DNA of 64,000 bases from Actinomycetota bacterium. Lineage in GTDB: Bacteria; Actinomycetota; Thermoleophilia; Gaiellales; Gaiellaceae. A program made the position numbers and the translations under genes. The notes under the pieces were generated by a model. The model searched no databases and was not told where the DNA came from. It saw nothing but the letters and a program-made list of their open reading frames with translations. Position 1 is the stretch's first letter, and the number at the start of each line of letters is the position of its first letter. The stretch spans positions 148 to 64,147 of the forward strand of contig PLJC01000018.1 of NCBI GenBank assembly GCA_003139545.1, written 5' to 3'. Of the stretch, positions 42,576 to 52,181 are shown piece by piece.

Positions 42576-42790
42576 CTGCCAGCCTCCCCTTGCCAATTGA
42601 CGCTACTCCCCCGCCCGGAAGGCGTCAAGACGGGTTTCCGCCGGCCCCACCAGGTGCATACTCCTAACGCGGTGGGTCGGATCGCGATACGTCTCAGCCC
42701 CCGGCTCCGCTTCGGCCGGAGGCGCTTCGCTGACGCGCGCGGAACGGGCACGGTCATCCGCATCCTCTTCCTTCGCGTCTACGTGCACGA

Positions 42791-43993
42791 CTAGCCGCGC
42801 GGCACGCTCAGGAACGCGTTCCACGCCGGCTTGTGGACGCCCGTGACGGTTTCCAGGCCCGACTGCCAGCCGCCGATCTGGGGCTGGTCGCGGACGAGGA
42901 ACCAGAGCAGCATGTCGATGCGCGGGTTCTTCCGCGCGATCGCGTAGGCCTGCTTCAGGTCGGCCGCCTGTTTCGCCCAGCTCACGCCCATGATCGTCTT
43001 GTCGGGTGGGTTCGTCTCGTAGCCGTACTCGGTGATCCACAGATGCTTCGGCCCGTACAGCCGCGTGATCTCCGCCAGGAGCTGCGAGATGTTGCCGAGC
43101 TGCGTCCGCCGCTGCGTCTTGCCGGTCGGCACGAACGCCGGCGACTCGTTCCCGGCGGCCGGATACGGGTTGTGTGCGTACACGTCGAACGTCTTCATCC
43201 CGTACTTGTGTGCCGCGAGGAGGAACGACAGCGGATCGACCGAGGCGCGGCTCGTCGCCGGCGCGTCGTTGCCCTTCGGATCGGTCACGCCGCACGCAAC
43301 CTTCTCACTGGACTGCGTGTGGATCCCGGCGTACACGGCGTTGCAGATGCGCGCGTAGTTGTACGCGCTCTCGACCATCCACTTCCCGCCGACCTTCTTG
43401 TACTGCGGCGCGAGGAAGACCGGGTTGTTCGGCTCGTTCCAGGCGGTCCACATCTTGATCGCGGGGAGCGGGACTGTCGGGTCTCCGAGCGAGGGATCCT
43501 GCTGCGCCGCGGGCGGAACGTACGTGCCGCTGTAGCGCAGCGCCGCCGCGCGCGCGAACGACTGCAGGTTGGCGAAGCTCGTCGGCGCGTGGTTCTTGCC
43601 GGCGCCATGGTTCGCCCACGAGGGCGTGCCCACGATCGAGAGGAGGAGCTTGATCCCGGAGTTGGCCGCGTAGATGTCGAGCCGATCGTAGAGCGACCAG
43701 TCGTAGGCCGGGTCGCCCGGATTGGCTGCATTCGCGGGCTTCGTGTTCGCGACCGCCCACTGATTTCCGCCCCAGTACAGGTTCGCGCGCAGCACCTGTG
43801 TGTGCAGCGACTGCAGCGTCTCGAACGCCGAGGTGGGATCGCCGTACAGCGTGAACGCCTCGTCGTTGATCCCGACGAGCAAGTTGCTGGACTTCGTGGT
43901 CGCGTGCTTCTTGGTCGTCGCGGTCGCGCTCGCCGCGGCGAGCCCGGTCACGATCAGCGCCGCCACGGCGACGCGAATAATGCGCATCCTCAC
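42791..43993 (-). CDS. Secreted glycoside hydrolase, clan GH-A-like
   Basis: 400 residues with a signal peptide (IIRVAVAALIVTGLAAASAT). The TIM-barrel core has the acid/base Glu in MWTAWNEPNNPVF (about residue 181) and the likely nucleophile in WITEYGYETNPP (about 325), the arrangement of GH5/GH39-type enzymes. It should cut a polysaccharide or glycoside outside the cell; the exact family is not assignable by eye. Start is GTG 43993 with AGGGGGG a few bases upstream; an ATG two codons later is possible. The 215-base gap to the next gene holds only a small CTCCG/CGGAG hairpin (42705-42721). Confidence 0.75.
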   Translation of the reverse strand: MRMRIIRVAVAALIVTGLAAASATATTKKHATTKSSNLLVGINDEAFTLYGDPTSAFETLQSLHTQVLRANLYWGGNQWAVANTKPANAANPGDPAYDWSLYDRLDIYAANSGIKLLLSIVGTPSWANHGAGKNHAPTSFANLQSFARAAALRYSGTYVPPAAQQDPSLGDPTVPLPAIKMWTAWNEPNNPVFLAPQYKKVGGKWMVESAYNYARICNAVYAGIHTQSSEKVACGVTDPKGNDAPATSRASVDPLSFLLAAHKYGMKTFDVYAHNPYPAAGNESPAFVPTGKTQRRTQLGNISQLLAEITRLYGPKHLWITEYGYETNPPDKTIMGVSWAKQAADLKQAYAIARKNPRIDMLLWFLVRDQPQIGGWQSGLETVTGVHKPAWNAFLSVPRG

Positions 43994-44067
43994 AAGTACC
44001 CCCCTTGTTGGCTTGCAGCGAACGTACCCGTCAGAAAACGTTCAGAACGTAGATCGAGGTAAATCCG

Positions 44068-44073
44068 TACCCT
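44068..44073 (+). promoter_or_regulatory. -10 box for a leaderless msrA transcript (TACCCT)
   Basis: TACCCT, six bases, ATG at 44080. This selects 44080 over two other nearby starts. Confidence 0.5.
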
Positions 44074-44079
44074 TTGCTC

Positions 44080-44730
44080 ATGTTCTCGTTCATGAAGCCA
44101 GCACACATGGTCACGCCGGAGGAGGCGCTCCCCGGCCGCAGCGACCCGATGCCCGTCCCCGAGCGCCACGAGGTGCTCGGCACGCCGATCGCCCCGCCGT
44201 TCCCGGACGGCCTCGAGCAGGCGATCGTCGGGATGGGCTGCTTCTGGGGCGCCGAGCGAGTCTTCTGGCGCGCCCCGGGCGTCTACACCACCGCCGTCGG
44301 CTACTCCGGCGGATTCACGCCGAATCCGACGTACGAAGAGGTCTGTTCCGGCCGCACCGGCCACACGGAGGCGGTCCTCGTCGTGTTCGATCCAGCGCAG
44401 ACGAGCTACGAGGAGATCCTCAGGCTCTTCTGGGAGGGCCACGACCCGACGCAGGGGATGCGACAGGGCAACGACGGCGGCACGCAGTACCGCTCCGCCG
44501 TCTACTGGACGAACGACGCGCAGCGCGAAGCGGCTGAGGCGTCGCGCGAGATGTTCCAGGGTGAGCTCATGCGCGCCGGTTACGGCGAGATCACGACCGA
44601 GATCGCCGAGGCAGGGCCGTTCTACTACGCCGAGTCGTACCACCAGCAGTACCTGGCGAAGAACCCGAACGGCTACTGCGGGCTGGGCGGGACCGGCGTC
44701 GCCTGCCCGGTCGGGCTGAAGACCGCCTAG
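44080..44730 (+). CDS. msrA: Peptide methionine sulfoxide reductase A
   Basis: Repairs methionine-S-sulfoxide in proteins using a thiol mechanism. The 216 residues have the active-site [13 protein letters not shown] (about residue 52), [18 protein letters not shown], the partner glutamate in TGHTEAVLV and the recycling cysteines in [16 protein letters not shown] at the C-terminus. The N-terminal ~40 residues precede the catalytic domain, as in the longer MsrA form. Its stop overlaps the convergent SDR stop. Confidence 0.93.
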   Translation: MFSFMKPAHMVTPEEALPGRSDPMPVPERHEVLGTPIAPPFPDGLEQAIVGMGCFWGAERVFWRAPGVYTTAVGYSGGFTPNPTYEEVCSGRTGHTEAVLVVFDPAQTSYEEILRLFWEGHDPTQGMRQGNDGGTQYRSAVYWTNDAQREAAEASREMFQGELMRAGYGEITTEIAEAGPFYYAESYHQQYLAKNPNGYCGLGGTGVACPVGLKTA

Positions 44731-44735
44731 GCGGT
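44722..44735. terminator. Perfect palindrome over two convergent stop codons
   Basis: ACCGCCTAGGCGGT, a perfect 14-base palindrome, contains both the msrA TAG (44728-44730) and the opposing SDR TAG (44727-44729). TTTCTCC follows on the plus strand. Possible bidirectional terminator. Confidence 0.5.
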
Positions 44736-45416
44736 TTCTCCACCGTCGATCGCGATCGCGGCGCCCGTGATGTAGCGGGCGTCGTCGCTCGCGAGGAACG
44801 CGAAGAGCGCGGCGATCTCCGAGGGCTCGGCGTGGCGCTTCAGCGGGATCCCGTCGTTCACGGCGGCGAGCATCTCGTCGGTGTACTCGGCCCGCTGCAT
44901 CGGCGTCAGCACGTAGCCCGGGCACACGGCGTTGACGCGGATGCGCGGCGCGAGCTCGCGCGCCATCGTCCGCGCGAGCAGGATCACGCCGGCCTTCGAC
45001 GCGTTGTAGTCGGCGTAGTTCTCGTGTCCGGTCAGGCCGTTCGTCGACGCGGTCACGAGGATCACGCCCTCGTCCATCCTGCGTGCCGCCAGCTGCGCAC
45101 AGTGGAAGATCCCGGTCAGGTTGACGTCGAGCACGCGGCGCCAGTCCTCCTCGCGGATCTCGAGGAACGGCGCGCGGATCGAGATGCCAGCGTTCGCGAC
45201 GAGCACATCGACGCCGCCGAGCAGTTCGTCCACGCGCGCGAACGCGCGCTCCACCTGCGCGGCGTCGGCGACGTCGCAGACGATGTTCTCCTCTCCGTCG
45301 TCGACGGCGATGCTGACGACGCGCGCGCCCTCGTCGCGAAATCGGCGGCACGTCGCCTCGCCGATGCCGCTCGTGCCGCCCGTGACGACGACGCGCTTGC
45401 CGCTGAGGCCCTTCAC
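44727..45416 (-). CDS. Short-chain dehydrogenase/reductase
   Basis: A 229-residue SDR from GTG 45416, which overlaps the esterase stop as GTGA; a longer frame upstream is a shadow. Cofactor loop [27 protein letters not shown], the catalytic serine region ILVTASTNG, and YNASKAGVI, followed by INGGETA-type end (AIDGGETA). Substrate unknown; co-transcription with an esterase suggests action on the released alcohol or acid. Confidence 0.9.
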   Translation of the reverse strand: MKGLSGKRVVVTGGTSGIGEATCRRFRDEGARVVSIAVDDGEENIVCDVADAAQVERAFARVDELLGGVDVLVANAGISIRAPFLEIREEDWRRVLDVNLTGIFHCAQLAARRMDEGVILVTASTNGLTGHENYADYNASKAGVILLARTMARELAPRIRVNAVCPGYVLTPMQRAEYTDEMLAAVNDGIPLKRHAEPSEIAALFAFLASDDARYITGAAIAIDGGETA

Positions 45417-46384
45417 TGCAAGCGCTCGGCGAGGTACCGCAGCGCGATCGGATAGCGGTATTCGATCGCGCTGTGCGTGGCCTCGAAGAGCTCGAAGAAG
45501 ACGTCGGTGACGCCGATCCGCTCGAGCGCGCGGCGGAAAGCCTCGGCGCCGAGGTCGAGATAGAAGTCGTCCCGCTTCCCCGCGTCGATGTAGACGGCGC
45601 GCAGCCCGCGCAGCGCGTCCGCGTGCCCGTCGACCATGCGCACCGGATCCCACGCGAGCCAGCGCTCCCAGACGTCCGGCTTCAGCTCGCCGGTCGCCGG
45701 ATCGAACGGCAGCTCACCGGGCGAGTAGCACTCGGCCATCGCAAACGTGTTGATGAGCGCGTGATCGGTTGCCTTCGAGAATGCGGGCCGCGAGCGGAAG
45801 TCCTGCCAGAACGCGTCGAGCGAGCCGTCGTAGTGGTCGCGCAAGGCGCGCACGGCATCGCGGAAGTCGGGCAGGTAGCAGAGCTCGAAGAGCGCGTCGC
45901 CCGCATGCGTCGCAAGACCGGTGAACACGTCCGGGCGGAGCATCGCGGTCACCATCGCGCCGTACCCGCCGCTCGACTTGCCGGCGATCGCGCGCGCGCT
46001 CGTCGGGTAGCGCTCGTCGACGAAGCCGACGACGTCCTCGCAGAGATACGTGTGGTAGTTCCCGACACCGGGCGAGTCGAGGAACTGCGAGCCGCCGTAC
46101 GACGTCCACGCATCGACGAACACAACGCGCGCCGGCGCGCGGAGGTCGTCGACGAGCTCGAGCACGGTCGGGCGGAAGGCGGACCGGTTCCGCCACATGT
46201 CGACCTGGCCCGTGAAGCCCTGGATCAGGTAGACGGCCGGCAGCGTCGCGCCCTCCGCACCCGGCGGCTCGTACACCCACAGCGGACGCTGCGTCGGGTC
46301 GCCGAGGGGGTTGCCGGCGAGGGCGGCGCTGTCGAGCTCGTGCTCGTCCAGCCGCCCGGCGAGCTTCTTCGACCACGGCTCCAT
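45413..46384 (-). CDS. Esterase, esterase D/antigen 85-type alpha/beta hydrolase
   Basis: A 323-residue cytosolic alpha/beta-hydrolase of the PF00756 type. The nucleophile elbow is [13 protein letters not shown] (about residue 135), [14 protein letters not shown] gives the oxyanion loop, the acid is probably in [13 protein letters not shown] and the histidine in [13 protein letters not shown]. No signal peptide. Operon with the following SDR gene. The ATG is nine bases from a TAGGGT box that overlaps the -10 box of the divergent lipoprotein gene. Confidence 0.85.
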   Translation of the reverse strand: MEPWSKKLAGRLDEHELDSAALAGNPLGDPTQRPLWVYEPPGAEGATLPAVYLIQGFTGQVDMWRNRSAFRPTVLELVDDLRAPARVVFVDAWTSYGGSQFLDSPGVGNYHTYLCEDVVGFVDERYPTSARAIAGKSSGGYGAMVTAMLRPDVFTGLATHAGDALFELCYLPDFRDAVRALRDHYDGSLDAFWQDFRSRPAFSKATDHALINTFAMAECYSPGELPFDPATGELKPDVWERWLAWDPVRMVDGHADALRGLRAVYIDAGKRDDFYLDLGAEAFRRALERIGVTDVFFELFEATHSAIEYRYPIALRYLAERLQ

Positions 46385-46393
46385 CGCCGCCGG

Positions 46394-46403
46394 ACCCTAC
46401 ACT
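46394..46403. promoter_or_regulatory. Two divergent -10 boxes sharing one TA step
   Basis: ACCCTACACT. Minus strand TAGGGT (46399-46394) serves the esterase, nine bases before its ATG. Plus strand TACACT (46398-46403) serves the lipoprotein, six bases before its GTG. The hexamers overlap at 46398-46399. Confidence 0.5.
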
Positions 46404-46409
46404 CGTGCC

Positions 46410-46817
46410 GTGCGCCGATTCCCCCTGCTCGCCGCGCTCCTCCTCGTCTTGGTCCTGGCCGCCTGCGGCGGCGGATCGAGCAAGCCGTACACGGCCTCGG
46501 GGACGAAGGCATGCCTGATCCAGAAGGGCTTCACCGGCGTCACGACCAACGCGGACAAGGTCGGGTTCATCGCCGCGTTCGCGGCCAACGGAGGCATCCA
46601 GGCGAAGTCGTCGACCGGCAACGTGCTGACGATCGCCTTCACGCAAGGCCCGGGGAGCGTCGCCGGGACGGAGAAGGCATTCCGCCGGAACGCACCGGCG
46701 AACCTCCGGCCGCACATGAGCGACATCATGGAAGCGCAGGGGAGCGCCGTGCTCGTGTGGACGGTGTCGCCGACCACGCAGGAGCTCTCCGATGCCGAAG
46801 GCTGCCTCGCCTCCTAG
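46410..46817 (+). CDS. Small lipoprotein of unknown function
   Basis: 135 residues from GTG 46410, set by a TACACT box six bases upstream. The signal peptide ends in a lipobox (LLLVLVLAACGGGSS), so the cysteine near residue 17 should be lipid-modified and anchor the protein outside the membrane. The mature part has two more cysteines (TKACLIQKGF near the start, EGCLAS at the end), which may form a disulfide. Otherwise unrecognised. Confidence 0.78.
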   Translation: MRRFPLLAALLLVLVLAACGGGSSKPYTASGTKACLIQKGFTGVTTNADKVGFIAAFAANGGIQAKSSTGNVLTIAFTQGPGSVAGTEKAFRRNAPANLRPHMSDIMEAQGSAVLVWTVSPTTQELSDAEGCLAS

Positions 46818-46818
46818 C

Positions 46819-46824
46819 TAAGCT
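46819..46824 (+). promoter_or_regulatory. -10 box for a leaderless pdxS transcript (TAAGCT)
   Basis: TAAGCT, six bases, ATG at 46831. Confidence 0.5.
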
Positions 46825-46830
46825 TTGGTC

Positions 46831-47715
46831 ATGGCCGAATACGGGACGATGCGGGTCAAGAGCGGCCTCGCCGAGATGCTCAAGGGCGGGGTGATCATGG
46901 ACGTCGTCGACGCCGATCAGGCGAAGATCGCCGAGGCGTCGGGAGCGGTCGCGGTGATGGCGCTCGAACGCGTTCCCGCCGACATCCGCCGCGACGGCGG
47001 CGTCGCGCGCATGTCCGACCCGGAGATGATCCGGGAGATCCAGGAGTCGGTCAGCATCCCGGTGATGGCGAAGTGCCGCATCGGCCACTTCGCCGAGGCG
47101 CAGATCCTCCAGGCGCTCGAGATCGACTACATCGACGAGTCCGAGGTGCTGACGCCCGCCGACCTCGAGCATCACGTCGACAAGTGGCGCTTCACCGTCC
47201 CGTTCGTCTGCGGCGCGACCAATCTGGGGGAGGCGCTCCGGCGCATCTCCGAGGGCGCGGCGATGATCCGCACGAAGGGCGAGGCGGGCACCGGCGACAT
47301 CGTCAACGCGGTCACGCACATGCGCTCGGTCTTCGGGCACATCCGGAAGCTGAAGACGCTCGCCGAGGAAGAGCTCTACACCGAGGCGAAGAACCTGCAG
47401 GCGCCGTACGACCTCGTGCGCTGGGTGGCCGAGAACGGGAAGCTCCCGGTCGTGACGTTCACGGCGGGCGGCATCGCAACGCCGGCCGACGCGGCCCTGT
47501 GCATGCAACTCGGCGCCGACGGCGTCTTCGTCGGCTCGGGCATCTTCAAGTCGGGCGACCCGGAGCGGCGCGCGAAGGCGATCGTCGAGGCGACGACGCA
47601 CTTCCAGGACGCAGAGATCCTGGCCCGCGTCTCCGCCGGCCTGGGCGAGCCGATGGTCGGCATCTCGACGGCATCGCTCGATCCGAGCGAGCTGCTCGAG
47701 TCCCGCGGCTGGTAG
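46831..47715 (+). CDS. pdxS: Pyridoxal 5'-phosphate synthase, lyase subunit
   Basis: Builds pyridoxal phosphate from ribose 5-phosphate, glyceraldehyde 3-phosphate and ammonia supplied by PdxT. The 294 residues form the conserved barrel: [20 protein letters not shown] near the start with one active lysine site, [47 protein letters not shown] with the second lysine, and [14 protein letters not shown] with [10 protein letters not shown] (phosphate sites). pdxT lies 917 bases downstream, after a membrane protein gene. Confidence 0.97.
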   Translation: MAEYGTMRVKSGLAEMLKGGVIMDVVDADQAKIAEASGAVAVMALERVPADIRRDGGVARMSDPEMIREIQESVSIPVMAKCRIGHFAEAQILQALEIDYIDESEVLTPADLEHHVDKWRFTVPFVCGATNLGEALRRISEGAAMIRTKGEAGTGDIVNAVTHMRSVFGHIRKLKTLAEEELYTEAKNLQAPYDLVRWVAENGKLPVVTFTAGGIATPADAALCMQLGADGVFVGSGIFKSGDPERRAKAIVEATTHFQDAEILARVSAGLGEPMVGISTASLDPSELLESRGW

Positions 47716-47734
47716 TCCGTCCGCCGCGAGGCGG

Positions 47735-48613
47735 ATGATGCACGCGGTGCAGAAGCCCGTCTGGAAGACGTCGTCGTTCCTCGTCTACACGGGCGGCCTC
47801 ACGGTGCTCGGCGCAGCCGTCGCGGCGCTCAGCTACCTGTCGGGGCACTATGGCAAGGGCGCGCTCACCGCGTGGGCGCTGCTCGTGCTCGTCGTCCTGT
47901 ACACGATCGCGAACGGGTTCAGGCATCGCGGCCGCTGGGTCGCCGCCGGCCTCTTCGCGTACGCCTCGGTGATCGCGTGGGCCGCGTTCGTCGCCATCGC
48001 CTGGAGCTGGGTCGGATGGCTGCATTCGTCCACGTCGTTCTCCGATTTCTCGCTCGGCCGGCTTTCGCTCGAGCTCCTCGTCCTCATCACGGCGATCTAC
48101 GACCGACGCCGATTCGAGTTCCCGTTCATCACGTCGATCGTGGCCGTCGTCCAGTGGGTGTTCGTCATCGACCTCATCTCCAGCGGCGGCGCGTGGACGA
48201 AGGTGGTCACGCTGTTCGTCGGGCTCGCGTACTTCGTCGCGGGAGCTATCTCGCGGTCGCCGTCGGCGTTCTGGCTCCATCTCGTCGGCGGTGCGCTGAT
48301 CGGCGGCGTCCTCCTCGACTGGTGGCACGCGACCGACACCGACTGGGCGCTGATCGCGGCGGCATCGCTCGTGTACGTCTTCATCGCGTACATGACGAAG
48401 CGCTCGAGCTGGGCCGTGTACGGGACGATCGGCTTCCTCGGCGCGACCATTCACTACCTCGTCAGCACGGCCGGCAGCACGAGCATCGGCGGCGCGGGCT
48501 TCAACGTCTCGGTGCCGTCGATCAGCGGCTGGTCGCCGTCGGTCGCCTTCGCGTGCCTCGGCTTCTGGCTCGTCCTGCTTGGGATCGCAGGACGCCGGTC
48601 TCGGTCCGAGTAA
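47735..48613 (+). CDS. Polytopic membrane protein between pdxS and pdxT
   Basis: A 292-residue protein with about nine membrane helices (for example [73 protein letters not shown]) and short loops. I do not recognise the family with confidence; it is somewhat like DUF2157-type multispan proteins. It is 19 bases from pdxS. A role in vitamin B6 transport is only an idea from the neighbourhood. pdxT has its own promoter just after it. Confidence 0.75.
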   Translation: MMHAVQKPVWKTSSFLVYTGGLTVLGAAVAALSYLSGHYGKGALTAWALLVLVVLYTIANGFRHRGRWVAAGLFAYASVIAWAAFVAIAWSWVGWLHSSTSFSDFSLGRLSLELLVLITAIYDRRRFEFPFITSIVAVVQWVFVIDLISSGGAWTKVVTLFVGLAYFVAGAISRSPSAFWLHLVGGALIGGVLLDWWHATDTDWALIAAASLVYVFIAYMTKRSSWAVYGTIGFLGATIHYLVSTAGSTSIGGAGFNVSVPSISGWSPSVAFACLGFWLVLLGIAGRRSRSE

Positions 48614-48620
48614 CCGAACC

Positions 48621-48626
48621 TACAAT
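48621..48626 (+). promoter_or_regulatory. -10 box for a leaderless pdxT transcript (TACAAT)
   Basis: TACAAT, six bases, GTG at 48633. Confidence 0.55.
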
Positions 48627-48632
48627 GGCGGG

Positions 48633-49220
48633 GTGGAAAAGCCGCTCCGGATCGGTGTGCTCGCCGTGCAAGGGAACTTCCGCGAGCATGCGGCCGTACT
48701 TCGGCGTCTCGGCGCGGAGCCGGTCGAGGTACGGCTCCCCGAGCAGCTGGAGGGCCTGGACGGCCTGATCCTGCCCGGCGGCGAGTCGACGGCGATCACG
48801 CGGCTCATGCGCCTGTACGGGCTCGACGAGGCGCTCCGCCGTTTCGAGGCGCCTGTCTTCGGAACGTGCGCCGGGATGATCGTCCTCGACCGCGACCATC
48901 TGGGGCTCGCCGACTTTCGCGTCCAGCGGAACGCGTTCGGCCGCCAGGTGCGCAGCTTCGAGGCCGACCTCGACGTCTGCGCTACGCGCCCGAGTTTCAG
49001 GGACTGTGAAAAGCCGCTCCGCGGGATCTTCATCCGCGCGCCGTGGATCGAGGACGCAGGCCCCGACGTCGAGGTGCTCGCGGAAGTGGACGGGCATGCG
49101 GTGCTTGCCCGGCAGGGGCGCGTGCTCGTCGCCGCGTTCCATCCCGAGCTCACGGACGACACGCGGATCCACGAGCTCTTCTTGAATCTCGTACGGGAGG
49201 CATCGAGTGTCCGGGCATAG
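48633..49220 (+). CDS. pdxT: Pyridoxal 5'-phosphate synthase, glutaminase subunit
   Basis: Class I glutaminase that feeds ammonia to PdxS. The 195 residues have [33 protein letters not shown], the nucleophile in [10 protein letters not shown] (about residue 80) and the His-Glu pair in [11 protein letters not shown] (about 170). GTG 48633 is the right start by promoter spacing and family alignment. It overlaps yebC by 14 bases. Confidence 0.96.
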   Translation: MEKPLRIGVLAVQGNFREHAAVLRRLGAEPVEVRLPEQLEGLDGLILPGGESTAITRLMRLYGLDEALRRFEAPVFGTCAGMIVLDRDHLGLADFRVQRNAFGRQVRSFEADLDVCATRPSFRDCEKPLRGIFIRAPWIEDAGPDVEVLAEVDGHAVLARQGRVLVAAFHPELTDDTRIHELFLNLVREASSVRA

Positions 49221-49962
49221 CAAGTGGTCGTCGATCAAGCACAAGAAGGGCGCCGCCGACGCGAAGCGCGGCAAGCTCTTCTCGAAGCTCTCGCGCGCGA
49301 TCATCGTCGCGGCGAAGGAGGGCGGCGGAGACCCGTCCGGCAACCTCGCGCTGCAGAACGCGATCGAGAAGGCCAAGTCGTACTCCATGCCGAAGGACAA
49401 CATCGACCGCGCGATCGCGAAGGGCTCCGGCGCCGACGCAGACGCGAGCGCGTTCGAGACGGTCGTGTACGAGGGCTTCGGCCCGAGCGGCGTCGCCGTG
49501 ATCGTCGAGGCGCTCACCGACAACCGCAATCGCACCGCGTCCGACGTGCGCCACACCTTCGCGAAGAACGACGGGAACCTCGGCGGCTCGGGCGCCGTGG
49601 CGTGGCTGTTCGAGCGGCGCGGGCTCGTGGTGGTCGATGCCCCGGGCGTCGACGAGGACGAGCTGATGCTTGCGGCCGCGGAAGGCGGGGCGGAGGACGT
49701 CGAGCTCGACGGTTCCAGCTACCAGGTGACGTGCGCGCCGGAGCAGTTGGCGGCGGTGCGGGAAGCGGTCGAGGCGGCCGGTTTCTCCGTCGATGCCGCC
49801 GAGCTGACGATGGTGCCGAAGACGACCGTCGAGGTCGCGGACGAGAACGAGGCGAAGAAGATCCTCCGCCTCATCGACCAGCTGGAGGACAACGACGACG
49901 TCCAGGACGTGTTCGCGAACTTTGACATTCCCGAGCGCGTGCTCGAGGCGGTCGCCGGCTGA
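49207..49962 (+). CDS. yebC: YebC/PmpR family protein
   Basis: A 251-residue member of the YebC/TACO1 family, which begins with the near-universal [20 protein letters not shown]. These proteins bind DNA as regulators in some bacteria and are now also linked to translation of difficult proline stretches. The acidic middle and C-terminal domains ([36 protein letters not shown]) are complete. GTG start with a GGGAGG ribosome binding site. Location just before ruvCAB is the usual one. Confidence 0.95.
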   Translation: MSGHSKWSSIKHKKGAADAKRGKLFSKLSRAIIVAAKEGGGDPSGNLALQNAIEKAKSYSMPKDNIDRAIAKGSGADADASAFETVVYEGFGPSGVAVIVEALTDNRNRTASDVRHTFAKNDGNLGGSGAVAWLFERRGLVVVDAPGVDEDELMLAAAEGGAEDVELDGSSYQVTCAPEQLAAVREAVEAAGFSVDAAELTMVPKTTVEVADENEAKKILRLIDQLEDNDDVQDVFANFDIPERVLEAVAG

Positions 49963-50000
49963 TACCCCATTCGGGTAGAAGGATCGTCCGACCCGCTGCC

Positions 50001-50006
50001 TAACCT
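50001..50006 (+). promoter_or_regulatory. -10 box for a leaderless ruvCAB transcript (TAACCT)
   Basis: TAACCT, six bases, GTG at 50013. Confidence 0.5.
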
Positions 50007-50012
50007 CTCCCC

Positions 50013-50501
50013 GTGAAGGTCGTCGGCATCGATCCAGGGACGGCTGCTTGCGGGTACGGGATCGTCCACGAAAGCGGCGGGCGCCTCAGGGGCATTCACC
50101 ACGGCTGGTGGTCCACGTCGCCGCGCGAGCGCCCCGAGGTTCGGCTCATGACGATCTACGACGGGGTAGCCGGTCTCATCGCCGAGTACGCCCCGGATGC
50201 GGTCGTCCTCGAGGAGTCCTTCGTCGGCGTCGACGCCCGCACCGCGCTCTCCGTCGGACAGGCGCGCGGCGCCGTGCTCGTCGCAGCCGCCCACGCCGGC
50301 CTGCCCTGCGCGGAGTACGCGCCGTCGGCCGTGAAGAACGCCGTGTGCGGATACGGGCGGGCCGAGAAGTCTCAGGTGCAGCGGATGGTGAAGGCCATCC
50401 TCGGGCTCGACGCGCTCCCGACTCCCGACCACGCAGCCGACGCGCTCGCGGTCGCGATCTGCCATGCGCTCGCGCCGCGGCTGTTGAAGATGGCCGGATG
50501 A
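50013..50501 (+). CDS. ruvC: Holliday junction resolvase RuvC
   Basis: Cuts Holliday junctions symmetrically after RuvAB branch migration. The 162 residues have the RNase H-like core with catalytic acids in [14 protein letters not shown] (Asp 6 or so), [11 protein letters not shown], and the C-terminal [14 protein letters not shown]. First gene of a ruvC-ruvA-ruvB operon with four-base overlaps. Confidence 0.96.
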   Translation: MKVVGIDPGTAACGYGIVHESGGRLRGIHHGWWSTSPRERPEVRLMTIYDGVAGLIAEYAPDAVVLEESFVGVDARTALSVGQARGAVLVAAAHAGLPCAEYAPSAVKNAVCGYGRAEKSQVQRMVKAILGLDALPTPDHAADALAVAICHALAPRLLKMAG

Positions 50502-51052
50502 TCGCGCAGCTGCGCGGCAAGCCCGTCGCCTCGACTCCGGAAGGACTCGTGCTCGACGTCGGCGGCGTCGGTTATCTCGTCGCCGCCACGCCTGCCGCCG
50601 TGCGCAAGGCGAGCGGGGTGGACGAGGTGACGATCGAGACGTACATGGTCGTGCGCGAGGACGCGCTTCAGCTCTACGGCTTCGCCGAGCGAGCCGAGCG
50701 CGACCTGTTCGTCCAGCTCTTGACCGTGAACGGCGTCGGTCCGAAGGTCGCGCTCGCGATCGTCTCCGGCTCCCCGGCCGACGAGCTGCGGCGCGCCATC
50801 GTGCGCGAGGACATCGCTCGCTTCGTCGCCATTCCCGGCATCGGCAAGAAGACGGCCGAGCGGATCGTGCTCGAGCTCAAGGAGAAGGTCGGCGTGCTGG
50901 AGGCGATGGCGCCGACGGGCGACCTCGTCGCACGCGACGCACTCGTCGAGCTCGGCTGGTCGGTGCTCGACGCGGAGCGCGCGCTGCAGGACGTCGACGA
51001 GACGCTGCCGGCCGAAGAGCAAGTCCGGGCCGCGCTCCGGAGGGCTGCATGA
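50498..51052 (+). CDS. ruvA: Holliday junction branch migration protein RuvA
   Basis: Tetrameric junction-binding protein that loads RuvB. The ATG at 50498 overlaps the ruvC stop (ATGA); 184 residues begin [36 protein letters not shown] and [20 protein letters not shown] are its two helix-hairpin-helix DNA-binding motifs, and the C-terminal RuvB-binding helices end in RAALRRAA. Confidence 0.96.
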   Translation: MIAQLRGKPVASTPEGLVLDVGGVGYLVAATPAAVRKASGVDEVTIETYMVVREDALQLYGFAERAERDLFVQLLTVNGVGPKVALAIVSGSPADELRRAIVREDIARFVAIPGIGKKTAERIVLELKEKVGVLEAMAPTGDLVARDALVELGWSVLDAERALQDVDETLPAEEQVRAALRRAA

Positions 51053-52059
51053 GCACGCAGTTCCTCGCACCCGTCGTCGCAGAGGAGGACCAGGAGCTCG
51101 AGCAGACACTGCGCCCGCGCCGCCTGGACGAGTTCGTCGGGCAGGAGCGGGTCAAGGAGCAGCTCGCGATCGCGCTCACCGCCGCGCAGGCGCGCGGGGA
51201 GGCGCTCGACCACGTCCTGCTCGTCGGGCCCCCGGGCCTCGGCAAAACGAGCCTCGCGTTCATCGTTCGTGAGGAGCTCGGCGTCGGCATCCGCACGGTC
51301 GCCGGCCCGGCGCTCGAGCGCAAGGGCGACATGGCGGCGATCCTCACCGCGCTCGAGCCGCGCGACGTGCTGTTCGTCGACGAGATCCACCGGCTCAACC
51401 GCGCGATCGAGGAGATCCTCTATCCCGCGCTCGAGGACTTCCGGCTCGACATCATCGTCGGCCAGGGGCCGGCGGCCCGCACGCTGACGCTCGACCTGCC
51501 GCACTTCACGCTCATCGGCGCGACGACGCGCACCGGCCTCTTGACGACGCCGCTGCGCGACCGCTTCGGCATGACGTTCCGTCTCGACTACTACGAGCCG
51601 GCGGAGCTCACGACGATCGTCCACCGGTCGGCGCGCATTCTCGGCGTCGAGATCGCCGCCGACGCCGCCCAGGAGATCGCGCGCCGCTCGCGCGGAACGC
51701 CGCGCATCGCGAACCGCATTCTCCGGCGCGTGCGCGACGTCGCCCAGGTGCGGCACGAAGGCTCGATCACGAACGCGATCGCAGCCGAGGCGCTCGAGCT
51801 GCTCGAGGTCGATCAGGTCGGGCTCGAGCGGACTGATCGCGAGCTGCTGCGCACCATCGCAGGCAAGTTCGAGGGCGGCCCCGTCGGGCTGTCCACGCTC
51901 GCGGTCTCGCTCGGCGAGGAGCCGGACACGATCGAGGACGTGTACGAGCCGTATCTGCTCCAGCTCGGCTTCATCCAGCGCACGCCGCGCGGCCGCACGA
52001 TCACGAAGCTCGGGCGGGCGCACGTGGGCGCAACGGCCGGCGACGCGAAGCTGTTCTAG
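51049..52059 (+). CDS. ruvB: Holliday junction branch migration ATPase RuvB
   Basis: AAA+ motor of branch migration. The 336 residues begin in an ATGA overlap with ruv[20 protein letters not shown], Walker [13 protein letters not shown], Walker [13 protein letters not shown], sensor 1 [11 protein letters not shown], the arginine finger region LRDRFGM, and a C-terminal winged helix ([20 protein letters not shown]). Its TAG stop overlaps the opposing stop of a 41-residue gene as CTAG. Confidence 0.97.
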   Translation: MSTQFLAPVVAEEDQELEQTLRPRRLDEFVGQERVKEQLAIALTAAQARGEALDHVLLVGPPGLGKTSLAFIVREELGVGIRTVAGPALERKGDMAAILTALEPRDVLFVDEIHRLNRAIEEILYPALEDFRLDIIVGQGPAARTLTLDLPHFTLIGATTRTGLLTTPLRDRFGMTFRLDYYEPAELTTIVHRSARILGVEIAADAAQEIARRSRGTPRIANRILRRVRDVAQVRHEGSITNAIAAEALELLEVDQVGLERTDRELLRTIAGKFEGGPVGLSTLAVSLGEEPDTIEDVYEPYLLQLGFIQRTPRGRTITKLGRAHVGATAGDAKLF

Positions 52060-52181
52060 CGACCGCGCTGGATGGTGTTCGCGTCGGCCATCTTGCCGGC
52101 GGGAATCTCATCGCGGCGTGGAGGTTCTGTCCCCTGCGCGGGCCGCTTGAAGAGCTTCGCTACGAACGACGGAAGCTTCAT
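52056..52181 (-). CDS. 41-residue protein at the end of a three-gene operon
   Basis: Unrecognised small protein that I read directly from the sequence. It starts at ATG 52181 in an ATGA overlap with the stop of the membrane protein gene (TGA 52180-52178), and a TAGAGT hexamer lies six bases before the ATG. The chain begins [14 protein letters not shown], a short amphipathic basic helix, continues polar ([15 protein letters not shown]) and ends in [10 protein letters not shown]. No membrane helix. The coupling makes it likely to be translated; it could be a membrane-surface peptide partner of the upstream protein. Confidence 0.6.
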   Translation of the reverse strand: MKLPSFVAKLFKRPAQGTEPPRRDEIPAGKMADANTIQRGR

